Below, in pieces: positions 45,260 through 53,538 of a stretch of DNA of 64,000 nt. The notes under the pieces were generated by a model, which was given only the letters and a program-made list of their open reading frames with translations, searched no databases and was not told where the DNA came from. This stretch comes from Stenotrophomonas maltophilia (GTDB lineage Bacteria > Pseudomonadota > Gammaproteobacteria > Xanthomonadales > Xanthomonadaceae), in assembly GCF_006974125.1 (NCBI RefSeq), contig NZ_CP037858.1, positions 2,852,001-2,916,000 of the forward strand, written 5' to 3'. Each line of letters opens with the position of its first letter. Position 1 is the stretch's first letter. Both the position numbers and the translations under genes were made by a program.

Positions 45260-46194
45260 CCGGCAGCGTTGCCGCCAGCCGCTGAGATCAGGGCCTGGAC
45301 ATGGGCCACACTGCACTCGGCCAGTGCCTGCAGGTCATAGCCGCCCTCCAGCATCGACACCACCCGGCCGGCCCCGTGGCGGCGTGCCAGCGCGTGCAGT
45401 TCACCGGTGATCCAGGCGAAATCCTCGGTCTCCAGCATCAGGTCGGCCTGCGGGTCGCGCAGGTGGGCGTCGAAGCCGGCCGAGATCAGCAACAGCTGCG
45501 GGCGGAAGTCGTCGATGGCCGGCAGCATCTCGTCGGCCCAGACGTTGCGGAAGCGGAAGCCCCCGCTGCCGGGGGGCAGCAGGATGTTCATCAGGTTGCC
45601 TGCGCCGCGGTCACGGCGCAGGCCGGAATTGGGGAACAGGCCGGCCTGGTGCGTGCTGTAGTACGAGACCCGGGCATCGTGCTGGAAGATGTCCTGGGTG
45701 CCGTTGCCGTGGTGCACGTCGAAATCGACCACCGCGATCCGCTCCAGGCCATGACGGTCGCGGGCATAGGCGGCGGCGATGGCGATGTTGTTGAGCAGGC
45801 AGAAGCCCATCGCCGTGCTGCTGGTGGCGTGGTGGCCGGGGGGGCGCACCGCGCAGAAGGCCAGCGGGTCGTCGCCCAGCATCACCGCATCGACTGCGGC
45901 CACGCCGGCACCGGCGGCGTGCACGGCAGCGCTGGCCGAGCCGGGCGAGGTCCAGGTGTCCATGTCCAGCTGGCGCAGCGGCACGGTCTGCGGCTGCAGC
46001 ACGAAGTCCAGCAGGGCGCTGTCATGGACCCGGGTCAGCTCGCCGAACTTGGCCGGCGGCGCCTCGCGCCATTCGAGCTGCCCAGGGAAGGCCGCATGCA
46101 GCGCATCGAGTACGTGCTGCAGGCGTTGCGGGCACTCCGGGTGGCCGGGGCCGGGGTCGTGCAGCAGGCAGGACGGATGGGTGTAGACCAGCAT
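45256..46194 (-). CDS. Histone deacetylase-family protein (acetylpolyamine or acuC-like amidohydrolase)
   Basis: The 312-residue zinc amidohydrolase has RPPGHHA (active-site His pair), VDFDVHHGNGTQ (zinc ligands Asp and His), SAGFDAH (zinc Asp) and EGGYD (near the catalytic Tyr). Bacterial members remove acetyl groups from polyamines, acetoin-related metabolites or proteins; the substrate here is unknown. The stop overlaps the lptD start, an unusual partner that may only reflect a shared transcript. Confidence 0.92.
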   Translation of the reverse strand: MLVYTHPSCLLHDPGPGHPECPQRLQHVLDALHAAFPGQLEWREAPPAKFGELTRVHDSALLDFVLQPQTVPLRQLDMDTWTSPGSASAAVHAAGAGVAAVDAVMLGDDPLAFCAVRPPGHHATSSTAMGFCLLNNIAIAAAYARDRHGLERIAVVDFDVHHGNGTQDIFQHDARVSYYSTHQAGLFPNSGLRRDRGAGNLMNILLPPGSGGFRFRNVWADEMLPAIDDFRPQLLLISAGFDAHLRDPQADLMLETEDFAWITGELHALARRHGAGRVVSMLEGGYDLQALAECSVAHVQALISAAGGNAAG

Positions 46195-46203
46195 CGTGCC
46201 GAC

Positions 46204-46758
46204 TCAGCGCTGGCGCTGCTGCGGTTGCCACAGCGCCTCGCCCTGGCCGTCGGCACGGGCCAGCACCCGGGCCAGCACGAACAGCAGGTCCGACAGCCGG
46301 TTGAGGTATTGCAGCGCCTCGCTGCGCACGGCTTCGTGGCGGGCCAGGGTGACCGTCTCGCGCTCGGCGCGGCGGACAATGGTGCGCGCCAGATGGCAGC
46401 GCGCTGCCGCCTCGCCCCCGGCCGGCAGGATGAACTCCTTCAGCATCGGCAGGCCGGCGTTGTAGTGGTCCAGCTGCTGTTCCAGTGCCGAGACATCGGC
46501 GGCGTGGATCGCGGCGTGGCCGGGGATGCACAGCTCGGCACCCAGGTCGAACAGCTGGTGCTGCAGGTGCACGACCAGTGCGCGTACGTCCTCCGGCAAC
46601 GGTGCCGCCAGCAGCAGGCCGAGCGCGGCGTTGGCTTCGTCGACGGTGCCGTAGGACGCCACCCGGGCGTCATCCTTGGCCACGCGCTGGCCGTCACCGA
46701 GGCCGGTACTGCCGTCGTCGCCGGTGCGGGTGTAGATGCGCGAGAGGCGATGACCCAT
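46204..46758 (-). CDS. Cob(I)alamin adenosyltransferase, PduO type
   Basis: The 184-residue protein makes adenosylcobalamin from ATP and cob(I)alamin. YTRTGDDGSTGLGDGQRVAKDD is split as the N-terminal ATP-binding motif (TRTGDDGSTGL, about 9-19), and the C-terminal helix RRAERETVTL...YLNRLSDLLFVLAR is the PduO signature. Other cobalamin genes are not in the window. An adjacent small membrane protein gene lies 8 bases upstream on the same strand. Confidence 0.93.
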   Translation of the reverse strand: MGHRLSRIYTRTGDDGSTGLGDGQRVAKDDARVASYGTVDEANAALGLLLAAPLPEDVRALVVHLQHQLFDLGAELCIPGHAAIHAADVSALEQQLDHYNAGLPMLKEFILPAGGEAAARCHLARTIVRRAERETVTLARHEAVRSEALQYLNRLSDLLFVLARVLARADGQGEALWQPQQRQR

Positions 46759-46766
46759 GGCGTGGC

Positions 46767-47351
46767 TCAGTGCCGGATGTCGCGGCGGGCCTGCTGGAGC
46801 TTCAGCACCTGCTCCACGGCCAGCTGCAGCGCGGCGGCCAGCGCCACGTAGATGGCGGTGGTACGCAGGTAGGGGCCGAACCACTGCGCGTAGTTCTGCG
46901 CCCAGCCGGCCAGGGTCGGCTCGGCCACGTTGCGGCTGCTCCAGTAGAAACCGCCCTGCGCCAGCAGGTGGCAGACCGCCACCGACGCGACCAGCAGCAG
47001 CGCGCCCTTGGCCAGCACCGGCCAGCGCGCGGTCTGGTAGTTGCGGCCCAGCAGCATGCCGCCGGCCCACAGCGAGAAGTACGCTGGCAGCAGCAGCCAG
47101 TAACCCGGCGACACGCAGTAGTGCTGCCAGAAATCCAGGCCGCTGCTGCGGATCACGATCCAGTCGACCAGCACCGCGAACACCATCAGCAGCGGGAACG
47201 CCCAGCGCGTCCAGCGCGCCAGGTAGAAGCCACCGATGAAGAACACCGCCCACGAGGCATCGGGGATTGCCGCGAAGTGGTTGACCCGGGTCGCTGCCAG
47301 CACCAGAACGAGCACGGACAGGACGAAGGCGCGGTTGGCAGTGTCGGACAT
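46767..47351 (-). CDS. Integral membrane protein, DUF6580-like
   Basis: The 194-residue protein has about five spans (residues about 8-22, 30-65, 80-105, 115-135, 155-180). AATRVNHFAAIPDASWAVFFIGGFYL recalls the DUF6580 family, some of whose members resemble energy-coupling substrate-binding components. Placement directly before the cobalamin adenosyltransferase gene (8-base gap) hints at a link to corrinoid or cobalt uptake; this is an inference. Confidence 0.7.
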   Translation of the reverse strand: MSDTANRAFVLSVLVLVLAATRVNHFAAIPDASWAVFFIGGFYLARWTRWAFPLLMVFAVLVDWIVIRSSGLDFWQHYCVSPGYWLLLPAYFSLWAGGMLLGRNYQTARWPVLAKGALLLVASVAVCHLLAQGGFYWSSRNVAEPTLAGWAQNYAQWFGPYLRTTAIYVALAAALQLAVEQVLKLQQARRDIRH

Positions 47352-47458
47352 GGAGGCGGGCCCGGAGCGGATTCAGGTTTCATTCTAGCCCGCCGCGCGG
47401 GTTGGCGCAGGTGCCGCCCGTTCGGCGTACAGTCGGGGCGAGCGCGTATCATGAACAC

Positions 47459-48667
47459 ATGAGTGAACGACATGACGTGCTGATTGTCGGTGGTGGCCTG
47501 GTGGGCGCCAGCCTGGCCATTGCCCTGGACCGCCTCGGCCGCGACGTGGGCCTGCTCGAGGCCAGCCCCGCCGGCGAGCTGCCGGCGGTGTTCGACCAGC
47601 GCAACCTCAGTTTCGCCGCAGCCACCGTCAATGCGCTGACCGCGCTGGGGGTGATGCAGAAACTGACGATGGCGCCGGGCCCCATCCGGCGCATCCACGT
47701 CAGCCGCGCCGGCGATTTCGGCCGTGTGCAGCTGGAAGCGGCCGATTATGACCGGCCGTGGTTCGGCCAGGTGGTGGTCGCCCGCGACTTCGGCCAAGCG
47801 CTGGAAGCGCGCCTGCAGGAGCTGCCGCGGCTGCACCGTTACCGGCCGATGCGGTTCCTGGGCCTGGGCGAGGTGGTCGGCGGCTACCGCCAGGTGCGGG
47901 TCGCCGACGAGGCCGGCGAGCGCGTATTGCTGGCACGGCTGGTGGTGGGTGCCGACGGTACGACCAGTGGCGTGCGCGGTGCACTGGGCATCGAGGTCGA
48001 CCGCCATGATTTCCAGCAGACCCTGTTCGTGGCCCGCGTGCGCAGCCAGCGCGCGCCGGATGGCACCGCGTGGGAGCGGTTCACCGATACCGGCCCGACC
48101 GCGCTGCTGCCGCGTGGCGATCGCCACTTCGGCACCGTGCATGGCGTGGCACGGGACCAGGCCGATGCGGTGATGGCGCTGGACGATACGGCGTGGCTGC
48201 AACGCCTGCAGAACGCGATCGGCTGGCGTGCCGGCCGCCTGCTCGAATCTGGCCCGCGTAGCGCCTACCCGCTCATCCAGGTGCTGGCGCGTGCGCTGGC
48301 CGGTGAACGCACGGTGCTGCTCGGCAATGCCGCGCAGACCATCCACCCGCTGGGTGCACAGGGCTTCAACCTGGGCCTGCGCGATGCGCTGACCCTGGCC
48401 GAACTGCTGGAAGATTCCATCGATGATGCCGGCAGCGATGCGCTGCTGCAGGCCTATGTCGCGCGCCGCGAGGAGGACCGCCGGCAGACCGTGGCGTTTT
48501 CCGGAGGGCTGGCGCGGCTGACCAGCAACCCGGCGCCGCTGATGAGGCCGCTGCGTAGTCTCGGCCTGGTGGCCGCACAACGTGCCTCGGTACAGTCGAT
48601 GCTGGTCGGTGGCGCGATGGGCTTCCGTGGCGAAGTGCCGCGGCTGTGCCGTGGAGAAGCGGCATGA
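47459..48667 (+). CDS. ubiH: Ubiquinone-biosynthesis FAD hydroxylase, UbiH-like
   Basis: The 402-residue flavoprotein monooxygenase hydroxylates the aromatic ring of ubiquinone precursors at the membrane. The FAD dinucleotide motif is VLIVGGGLVGASLA (about 7-20), the middle motif VGADGTTSGVR, and the third motif LLGNAAQTIHPLGAQGFNLGLRD. This last block is the UbiH/COQ6 signature. It overlaps the following paralogue (ATGA), a pairing also seen as ubiH-ubiI in enteric bacteria. Confidence 0.9.
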   Translation: MSERHDVLIVGGGLVGASLAIALDRLGRDVGLLEASPAGELPAVFDQRNLSFAAATVNALTALGVMQKLTMAPGPIRRIHVSRAGDFGRVQLEAADYDRPWFGQVVVARDFGQALEARLQELPRLHRYRPMRFLGLGEVVGGYRQVRVADEAGERVLLARLVVGADGTTSGVRGALGIEVDRHDFQQTLFVARVRSQRAPDGTAWERFTDTGPTALLPRGDRHFGTVHGVARDQADAVMALDDTAWLQRLQNAIGWRAGRLLESGPRSAYPLIQVLARALAGERTVLLGNAAQTIHPLGAQGFNLGLRDALTLAELLEDSIDDAGSDALLQAYVARREEDRRQTVAFSGGLARLTSNPAPLMRPLRSLGLVAAQRASVQSMLVGGAMGFRGEVPRLCRGEAA

Positions 48668-49845
48668 GCCGGCGTGCGCGCCTGGACGTGGCCATCGTCG
48701 GCGGTGGCGTGGTCGGTGCCGCCTGCGCGCTGGCGTTGGCCGATGCCGGTTTGTCGGTTGCGCTGGTGGAAGGTCGTGAGCCCGCGCCGTGGCAGGCCGC
48801 ACAGCCCGACCTGCGCGTGTTCGCCTTCGCCGCTGACAACGTACAGCTGTTGAACCGCCTCGGCGTATGGCAGGCGATCGCGCAGGCCCGCGCCTGGCCC
48901 TACCGGCGCATGCAGGTGTGGGACGCGGCCGGTGGCGAGGATCTGCTGTTCGACGCCGATCGCTTCGGTCGTCGTGAGCTGGGCTACATCGTCGAGAACG
49001 GACTGCTGCAGGACCGCCTGTGGGCGGCGCTGCCCGCGGCGGGCGTGCAGCTGCATTGCCCGGCACGGGTGGAAGCGCTGGAGCAGGACGAGGACGGCGT
49101 GCGCCTGCGCCTGGACGACGGTCGTCGCCTCGAAGCGTCGTTGGCGGTGGCCGCCGACGGTGCCGAATCGACCCTGCGCCAGCTGGCCGGGATCGAGGTG
49201 GAAAAGCATGACTACCACCAGCGTGGCGTGGTGGCCTATGTCGACAGTGAACTGCCGAACCAGGCCACGGCCTGGCAGCGCTTCCTGCCGACCGGGCCGT
49301 TGGCGTTGCTGCCGGTGGCCGAGCGCCGCAGCTCGATTGTCTGGACCCTGCCCGAGGACGAGGCTGCGCGCGTGTTGGCCTTGGACGAAGATGCGTTCAA
49401 CCGCGAACTGACCCGCGCCTTTGCGGCGCGGCTGGGTGACCTGCGGCTGGCCTCACCGCGTGCGGCGTTCCCGCTGCGCCGCCAGCTGGCACGCCACTAC
49501 GTGGCCGGCCGTGTGCTGGCATTGGGGGATGCAGCGCATGTGGTGCATCCGCTTGCCGGGCAGGGCGTGAACCTGGGCCTGCGCGATGTGGCTGCTCTGC
49601 AGCAGTGGCTGGCGCCGTCGGCCGAACGCCGCGGCCAGCCGCGCCTGTCGCCGCAGCGCCTGCAGCGCTGGGCGCGCGAACGCCGCAGCGACAACCAGAT
49701 CGCCGCCTACAGCTTTGACGCGATCAACCGCCTGTTCTCCAACGACGAAATGCACCTGACCCTGGCCCGCGGCCGCGCGCTGGGCTGCGTCGGCAAATGG
49801 CCGCCGCTGGTGCAGGCGTTCTGGAAGCGCGCCGCCGGCGTCTGA
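48664..49845 (+). CDS. Ubiquinone-biosynthesis FAD hydroxylase, UbiI/VisC-like
   Basis: A paralogue of its upstream neighbour, 393 residues: VAIVGGGVVGAACALALA (FAD motif), AADGAESTLR, and LALGDAAHVVHPLAGQGVNLGLRDV. It probably performs another ring hydroxylation (C5 or C6) in ubiquinone synthesis. Whether it is UbiI, UbiF-like or UbiL-like cannot be fixed by eye. It ends 8 bases before a perfect 56-bp palindrome. Confidence 0.9.
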   Translation: MSRRARLDVAIVGGGVVGAACALALADAGLSVALVEGREPAPWQAAQPDLRVFAFAADNVQLLNRLGVWQAIAQARAWPYRRMQVWDAAGGEDLLFDADRFGRRELGYIVENGLLQDRLWAALPAAGVQLHCPARVEALEQDEDGVRLRLDDGRRLEASLAVAADGAESTLRQLAGIEVEKHDYHQRGVVAYVDSELPNQATAWQRFLPTGPLALLPVAERRSSIVWTLPEDEAARVLALDEDAFNRELTRAFAARLGDLRLASPRAAFPLRRQLARHYVAGRVLALGDAAHVVHPLAGQGVNLGLRDVAALQQWLAPSAERRGQPRLSPQRLQRWARERRSDNQIAAYSFDAINRLFSNDEMHLTLARGRALGCVGKWPPLVQAFWKRAAGV

Positions 49846-49853
49846 CGCAAAAA

Positions 49854-49909
49854 GGGGACGGAGGGGATTAAGTCGTATGTGCACATACGACTTAATCCCC
49901 TCCGTCCCC
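49854..49909. repeat. Perfect 56-bp palindrome between convergent genes
   Basis: The arms 49854-49881 and 49882-49909 are perfect reverse complements (28 bp, no loop), beginning GGGGACGGAGGGGATTAAG. A-rich sequence before and T-rich after extend the pairing after one mismatch, so it can end both the ubi and EF-hand transcripts. The arm matches the GGGGACGGAG-type REP sequences that I associate with REP-associated tyrosine transposases (RAYTs) in Xanthomonadaceae; no transposase is nearby. Confidence 0.85.
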
Positions 49910-49913
49910 ATTT

Positions 49914-50309
49914 TCAATCAACCAGCCAACCGGCCAGGTCGGCACGATCCAGCTTGCCGCGACGCTTCACGTCCAACGCATTGAACTCATCGGCCAGCGC
50001 CGGATTCGCCTGCGCTTCCTCGCGGCTGATGAAACCATCGCCGTTCACATCCAGCGCAGCGAAGTGGATGCGGTACTGGCCGACCACGCTGCTCGGTTCC
50101 AGCGAACGTACGGTCACCTGTGCCTCGCCAGCCGGCTGTGCAATCTCGACGCTGCCGCTGACCCGGCCGGCATCCAGCGGTTGCTGGCGGATCGCGCCGC
50201 CGGTCGGGCCCAGCGGCTGGCTCTGTGCAGGGGTGTGCGGCAGCTGCTGGGCCATCGCCGTTGTACTCAGCAGCAGGACGGCCAGCAGTGCAATCGAACG
50301 ACCTTGCAT
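49914..50309 (-). CDS. Exported EF-hand protein
   Basis: The 131-residue protein has a signal peptide (cleavage after AMA, about residue 20). One canonical EF-hand loop, DVNGDGFISREE (about 87-98), should bind calcium. The second loop, DVKRRGKLDRAD, has basic residues at ligand positions 3 and 5 and is unlikely to. The first half is low-complexity, with Gln and Pro. Small periplasmic EF-hand proteins are common in Xanthomonadaceae, with unknown roles. Confidence 0.85.
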   Translation of the reverse strand: MQGRSIALLAVLLLSTTAMAQQLPHTPAQSQPLGPTGGAIRQQPLDAGRVSGSVEIAQPAGEAQVTVRSLEPSSVVGQYRIHFAALDVNGDGFISREEAQANPALADEFNALDVKRRGKLDRADLAGWLVD

Positions 50310-50360
50310 GGGTTCTTCCTCCTTGGTAGCGCCAGGCCATGCCCGGCGGACACCGCAGCG

Positions 50361-51428
50361 TCAGCGCAGCGGCGAGGCCAGTACCGTGATCTCCTCACGG
50401 TCGTGGTACAGCTGCTTGGCGCGTACCACCAGCGGCTTGCCGGCCTGGTCCTGGAACAGGTCCAGGCACAAGCGGGTTTCGTCCCAGCGCTTCTTCATCG
50501 GCAGCTTCAGATTGAAGATCGCATGCCTGCACCAGCCTTCGCGGAACCAGGTGGCCATGCGTTCGGCCACGCGGCGCGGCTGCTCGACCATGTCGCAGAC
50601 CATCCAGTCCAGCGGCTGCTCCGGGTGCCAGTGGAAGCCATCGGCGCGCAGGTGCTCGACCAGGCCGGTGTCCAGCACGTGCTGGCGCAGCGGGCCGTTG
50701 TCGATGCTCAGCACGTGCATGTGCTGGCGGGTCAGCACCCAGGTCCAGCCGCCGGGTGCGGCGCCGAGGTCGGCCGCGCGCATGCCGGGCTTGGCCAGCG
50801 CTTCGCGTTCTTCCGGCGTCAGCAGGGTCAGCAGCGCTTCGTCCAGCTTCAGTGCCGAACGCGAGGGCGCTTCGGGCAGCAGCTTCAGGCGCGGGATGCC
50901 CAATGCCCACGGCGCGCTGTCGGCCGGGTCGGCCACGCAGACGAAGGCGTGGGTGCCGTCGACGAACACCACGTGCAGGCGCGGCAGGCGATTGTTTGGC
51001 TTGTCAGTGAGCTTGCCGGCCTTGCGCAGCGCCGGGCGCAGTGCATTGCCGAAGGCACGGGCCAGCCCGGACAGCGGCTTGCCGGCGTCCGAATCGGGGT
51101 GCTCCACCCACAGGTCACCGAAGCGCGGCGCATCGGCCAGCACCTCCAGCATCGGGGTGATCCGGTCAGCCGGGTCCAACTGCGGCAGCTCGGCCAGCAC
51201 GACCAGCTTCTGCCGCGCGAAGATCAGCTCGCGCCAGCGCAGGCGCGGAGCCAGTGCCGCAGCTTCGTCGCACATGAAAAGCACATAGCCGTCATTGCGC
51301 TGGGTACGCGCATAGCCGGCGAAACCGGCTTCGCCGGCACGGAACTGCAGCTCGCCGGCCAACTCGGGCTCGAAGCCCTGCCGGCACAGGCACAGCAGGC
51401 CGATGCCGGTCTCAGTAACGGGCGCCAT
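50361..51428 (-). CDS. rlmM: 23S rRNA 2'-O-methyltransferase RlmM
   Basis: RlmM methylates the ribose of C2498 in 23S rRNA. The protein of about 355 residues has an N-terminal THUMP-like region, then an SAM-binding core with AADLGAAPGGWTWVL (motif I) and the K-D-K-E set in the second half: Asp in DWMVCDMVE and Lys in FNLKLPMKKRW. The ATG chosen begins MAPVTETG and overlaps the deaminase gene by 17 bases; an ATG six codons upstream is possible. Confidence 0.93.
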   Translation of the reverse strand: MAPVTETGIGLLCLCRQGFEPELAGELQFRAGEAGFAGYARTQRNDGYVLFMCDEAAALAPRLRWRELIFARQKLVVLAELPQLDPADRITPMLEVLADAPRFGDLWVEHPDSDAGKPLSGLARAFGNALRPALRKAGKLTDKPNNRLPRLHVVFVDGTHAFVCVADPADSAPWALGIPRLKLLPEAPSRSALKLDEALLTLLTPEEREALAKPGMRAADLGAAPGGWTWVLTRQHMHVLSIDNGPLRQHVLDTGLVEHLRADGFHWHPEQPLDWMVCDMVEQPRRVAERMATWFREGWCRHAIFNLKLPMKKRWDETRLCLDLFQDQAGKPLVVRAKQLYHDREEITVLASPLR

Positions 51429-51972
51429 CGCTTTCCCCATAGGCACGCAGCACGCTGCGCGCGGCGTCGCGGTTCAGGCCCTGCACCACTTCGATGCCGC
51501 GCTTGTTGAGTTCACCCACCCAGTCGGCCGGCAGCGGGCCTTCATCGAACGGGGTCAGCTCTTCGACGTCGGCCGAGTTGGCACCGATCAGCAGGCGGTC
51601 GATGCCGGCCCACACGGTAGCGCCATAGCACTGGCAGCACGGCTGCGAACTGGTGGCCAGGGTGACCGGCGACAGCACCGCGTTCAGGCGCGGGGTCTGC
51701 AGGCGCTGCTGGGCCAGCATGTAGGCCATGTTCTCGGCGTGCGCCAGCGAGGTCGCATGCGGCATCACCCGGTTCACGCCGGCGGCGATGACCTTGTCAT
51801 CCGGTCCGAACACCACCGCGCCGAACGGGCCGCCACTGGCGTGCTCGACGTTCAGCCGCGACAGCTCGATCGCCAGCGCGACCTTGGCCTCATCGCCCGG
51901 ATATCGACGATCCAGGTCGATCTGGTCGTGGATCCAGGCGGGAAGGGTCAGGTGGACTTGCGCGTACAGCAT
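51412..51972 (-). CDS. Nucleoside deaminase (cytidine/guanine deaminase-like fold)
   Basis: The 186-residue zinc deaminase has the HAE motif in SLAHAENMAY and the second zinc motif QPCCQCYGATVW (PCxxC form). GPFGAVVFGPDDKVIAAG precedes them as in guanine and tRNA adenosine deaminases. TadA itself is usually shorter with PCxMC, so this is more likely a nucleobase or nucleoside salvage enzyme. It probably shares a transcript with rlmM. Confidence 0.85.
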   Translation of the reverse strand: MLYAQVHLTLPAWIHDQIDLDRRYPGDEAKVALAIELSRLNVEHASGGPFGAVVFGPDDKVIAAGVNRVMPHATSLAHAENMAYMLAQQRLQTPRLNAVLSPVTLATSSQPCCQCYGATVWAGIDRLLIGANSADVEELTPFDEGPLPADWVGELNKRGIEVVQGLNRDAARSVLRAYGESDGARY

Positions 51973-52070
51973 CGCGGGGGTGCCTCGTAGTGGAATGGAA
52001 GAAAGTGCGGTTGCTTGGGAAACCGGCGCGCAGTGTAGCTGCACCGGCCTGTATCGGGTGTGGCGGCGGG

Positions 52071-52793
52071 TCAGCCCGGCGAGCCGGTGCGGATCACCAC
52101 GTACTGCTTGCGGAACTCCAGCCCGGCCTGCGGCCAGCTGGCCGCGTAGGCGCGCAGCAGGGGCAGGGCGGCGGCGAAGTCGTGGCCGTTGACCCGGCAA
52201 TCGGCCTCGCACAGGCCACCGGCATCGCGCGAGGCGAACAGGCGGATGGCGAGGAACTGGCGGGCTTTCAGCAGCTCGTCGAAGGCGTCCATGCTGCGGG
52301 TGAACAGGCAGCAGGGGCAGGAGCCATGATCGTCTTCGCTGCAGGTGGAGGCATCCACTTCCTGCGCACGGTAGTGCGCCAACGGCCCCAGCACCACGGT
52401 GCGTTCGTGTTCCTCGCCATCGTCACCGGCCGGATAGGTCAGGCCCATCATCGGCAGGCCCTGTGCATCTTCGGCGCCGATCGCAGTCTGCAGGGTCGCC
52501 AGGTCCACCCGCACCCAGGTCTGGAAGCCGGACTGCAGCGAGGTCCGTTCGTCGGCACCGTTGGCGTGCTGGTACTCGAACAGTCCATCAGCGAACAGGA
52601 TGGGGTGCTGTGCCTCGATGACCGTGGACGTCTGCCAGCCGCCATTGTCGCGCGCGTGCGCGGCCATTGCGTGAGGGGTCAGGCGCAGTCCGCTTTCCAG
52701 CAGCAGTGCACCGCCGTCGACGCGGCAGGCGATGCCGGCGTCCTGCAGGACCTGCTGCAGCAGTGGGAGGAGCGCGGTGGAGGAGGTGGTCAT
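52071..52793 (-). CDS. DUF6348-family protein
   Basis: The 240-residue protein has no signal peptide or span. I place it tentatively in DUF6348 (VLQDAGIACRVDGGALLLESGLRL, ILFADGLFEYQHANG). A cysteine cluster in the middle (TCSEDDHGSCPCCLF, about residues 150-164) could hold zinc or form disulfides. It lies 48 bases downstream of the next membrane gene on the same strand. Function unknown. Confidence 0.75.
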   Translation of the reverse strand: MTTSSTALLPLLQQVLQDAGIACRVDGGALLLESGLRLTPHAMAAHARDNGGWQTSTVIEAQHPILFADGLFEYQHANGADERTSLQSGFQTWVRVDLATLQTAIGAEDAQGLPMMGLTYPAGDDGEEHERTVVLGPLAHYRAQEVDASTCSEDDHGSCPCCLFTRSMDAFDELLKARQFLAIRLFASRDAGGLCEADCRVNGHDFAAALPLLRAYAASWPQAGLEFRKQYVVIRTGSPG

Positions 52794-52841
52794 GTCAGGC
52801 CTGTGGATGGATCGGGTGGGACATCCAGCCTGGGCCGGGTG

Positions 52842-53495
52842 TCAATGGTCGAGTGCGTCGCGCTCGGCGCGATAGCGCTGCGCGTCGGGCTGCTGCTGCG
52901 GATCGTTGCCGTGGTCGCGCAGCCAGGTTTCCAGCTCGCGGCGATAGTCCGCGCGGAAATCGGCATTGCCCGGGCTGAAGTGCAGCTTGCGTGCCGCTAC
53001 CTCCACGCGCTCGCGCGCGCTGGCACGGGCCTGGGCAATGCCGTGCGGTGATTCGTTGGTGAGGATGACGAAGTTGCGCGGGAAACCGGGCGAGTACTTC
53101 ACCACGAACGGCTGGTCCTGCGCCGGGATGCGGATGGCGTTTTCCAGCGGCCACAACGAAGCGGTATTGGTGTGGAACACCACCTCCACATCGCGCCCTT
53201 CGGCAGTGCGCAGCACCGCTTCGTAGCGCCAGATGTACTGCTCGTTGAGCGTGGAATTGGTTTCCTCGGCCTTGACGATCACTGCTTCACCACGCTCGCC
53301 CACCACGTTGAGGAACGCGGCGTTGAGGAAGTGGCCGAGGAAGATGTTGAGCATCGCCAGCGGGAACACCACGATGGCGTAGCCCGGAAAGCGCCGCCAC
53401 CACGAGACCAGACCGGCCAGCACCATCGCCGAAAAGAACGTCAGCAGCGGATGCTGCGAGATGAACCAGAGCAGGGCGGAGAGGGCGGTGATCAT
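52842..53495 (-). CDS. Membrane protein of unknown function
   Basis: The 217-residue protein has two N-terminal spans (about 5-28 and 38-62) and a soluble domain of about 140 residues that looks beta-rich (RYEAVLRTAEGRDVEVVFHTNTASLWP) and ends in a charged helix. I do not recognise the family. It lies 43 bases downstream of glnS, with which it may be co-transcribed. Confidence 0.7.
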   Translation of the reverse strand: MITALSALLWFISQHPLLTFFSAMVLAGLVSWWRRFPGYAIVVFPLAMLNIFLGHFLNAAFLNVVGERGEAVIVKAEETNSTLNEQYIWRYEAVLRTAEGRDVEVVFHTNTASLWPLENAIRIPAQDQPFVVKYSPGFPRNFVILTNESPHGIAQARASARERVEVAARKLHFSPGNADFRADYRRELETWLRDHGNDPQQQPDAQRYRAERDALDH

Positions 53496-53538
53496 GGTCG
53501 CGGTCGTGCGGGCGCCGTCCTGGCGCCCGCGCAGATCC

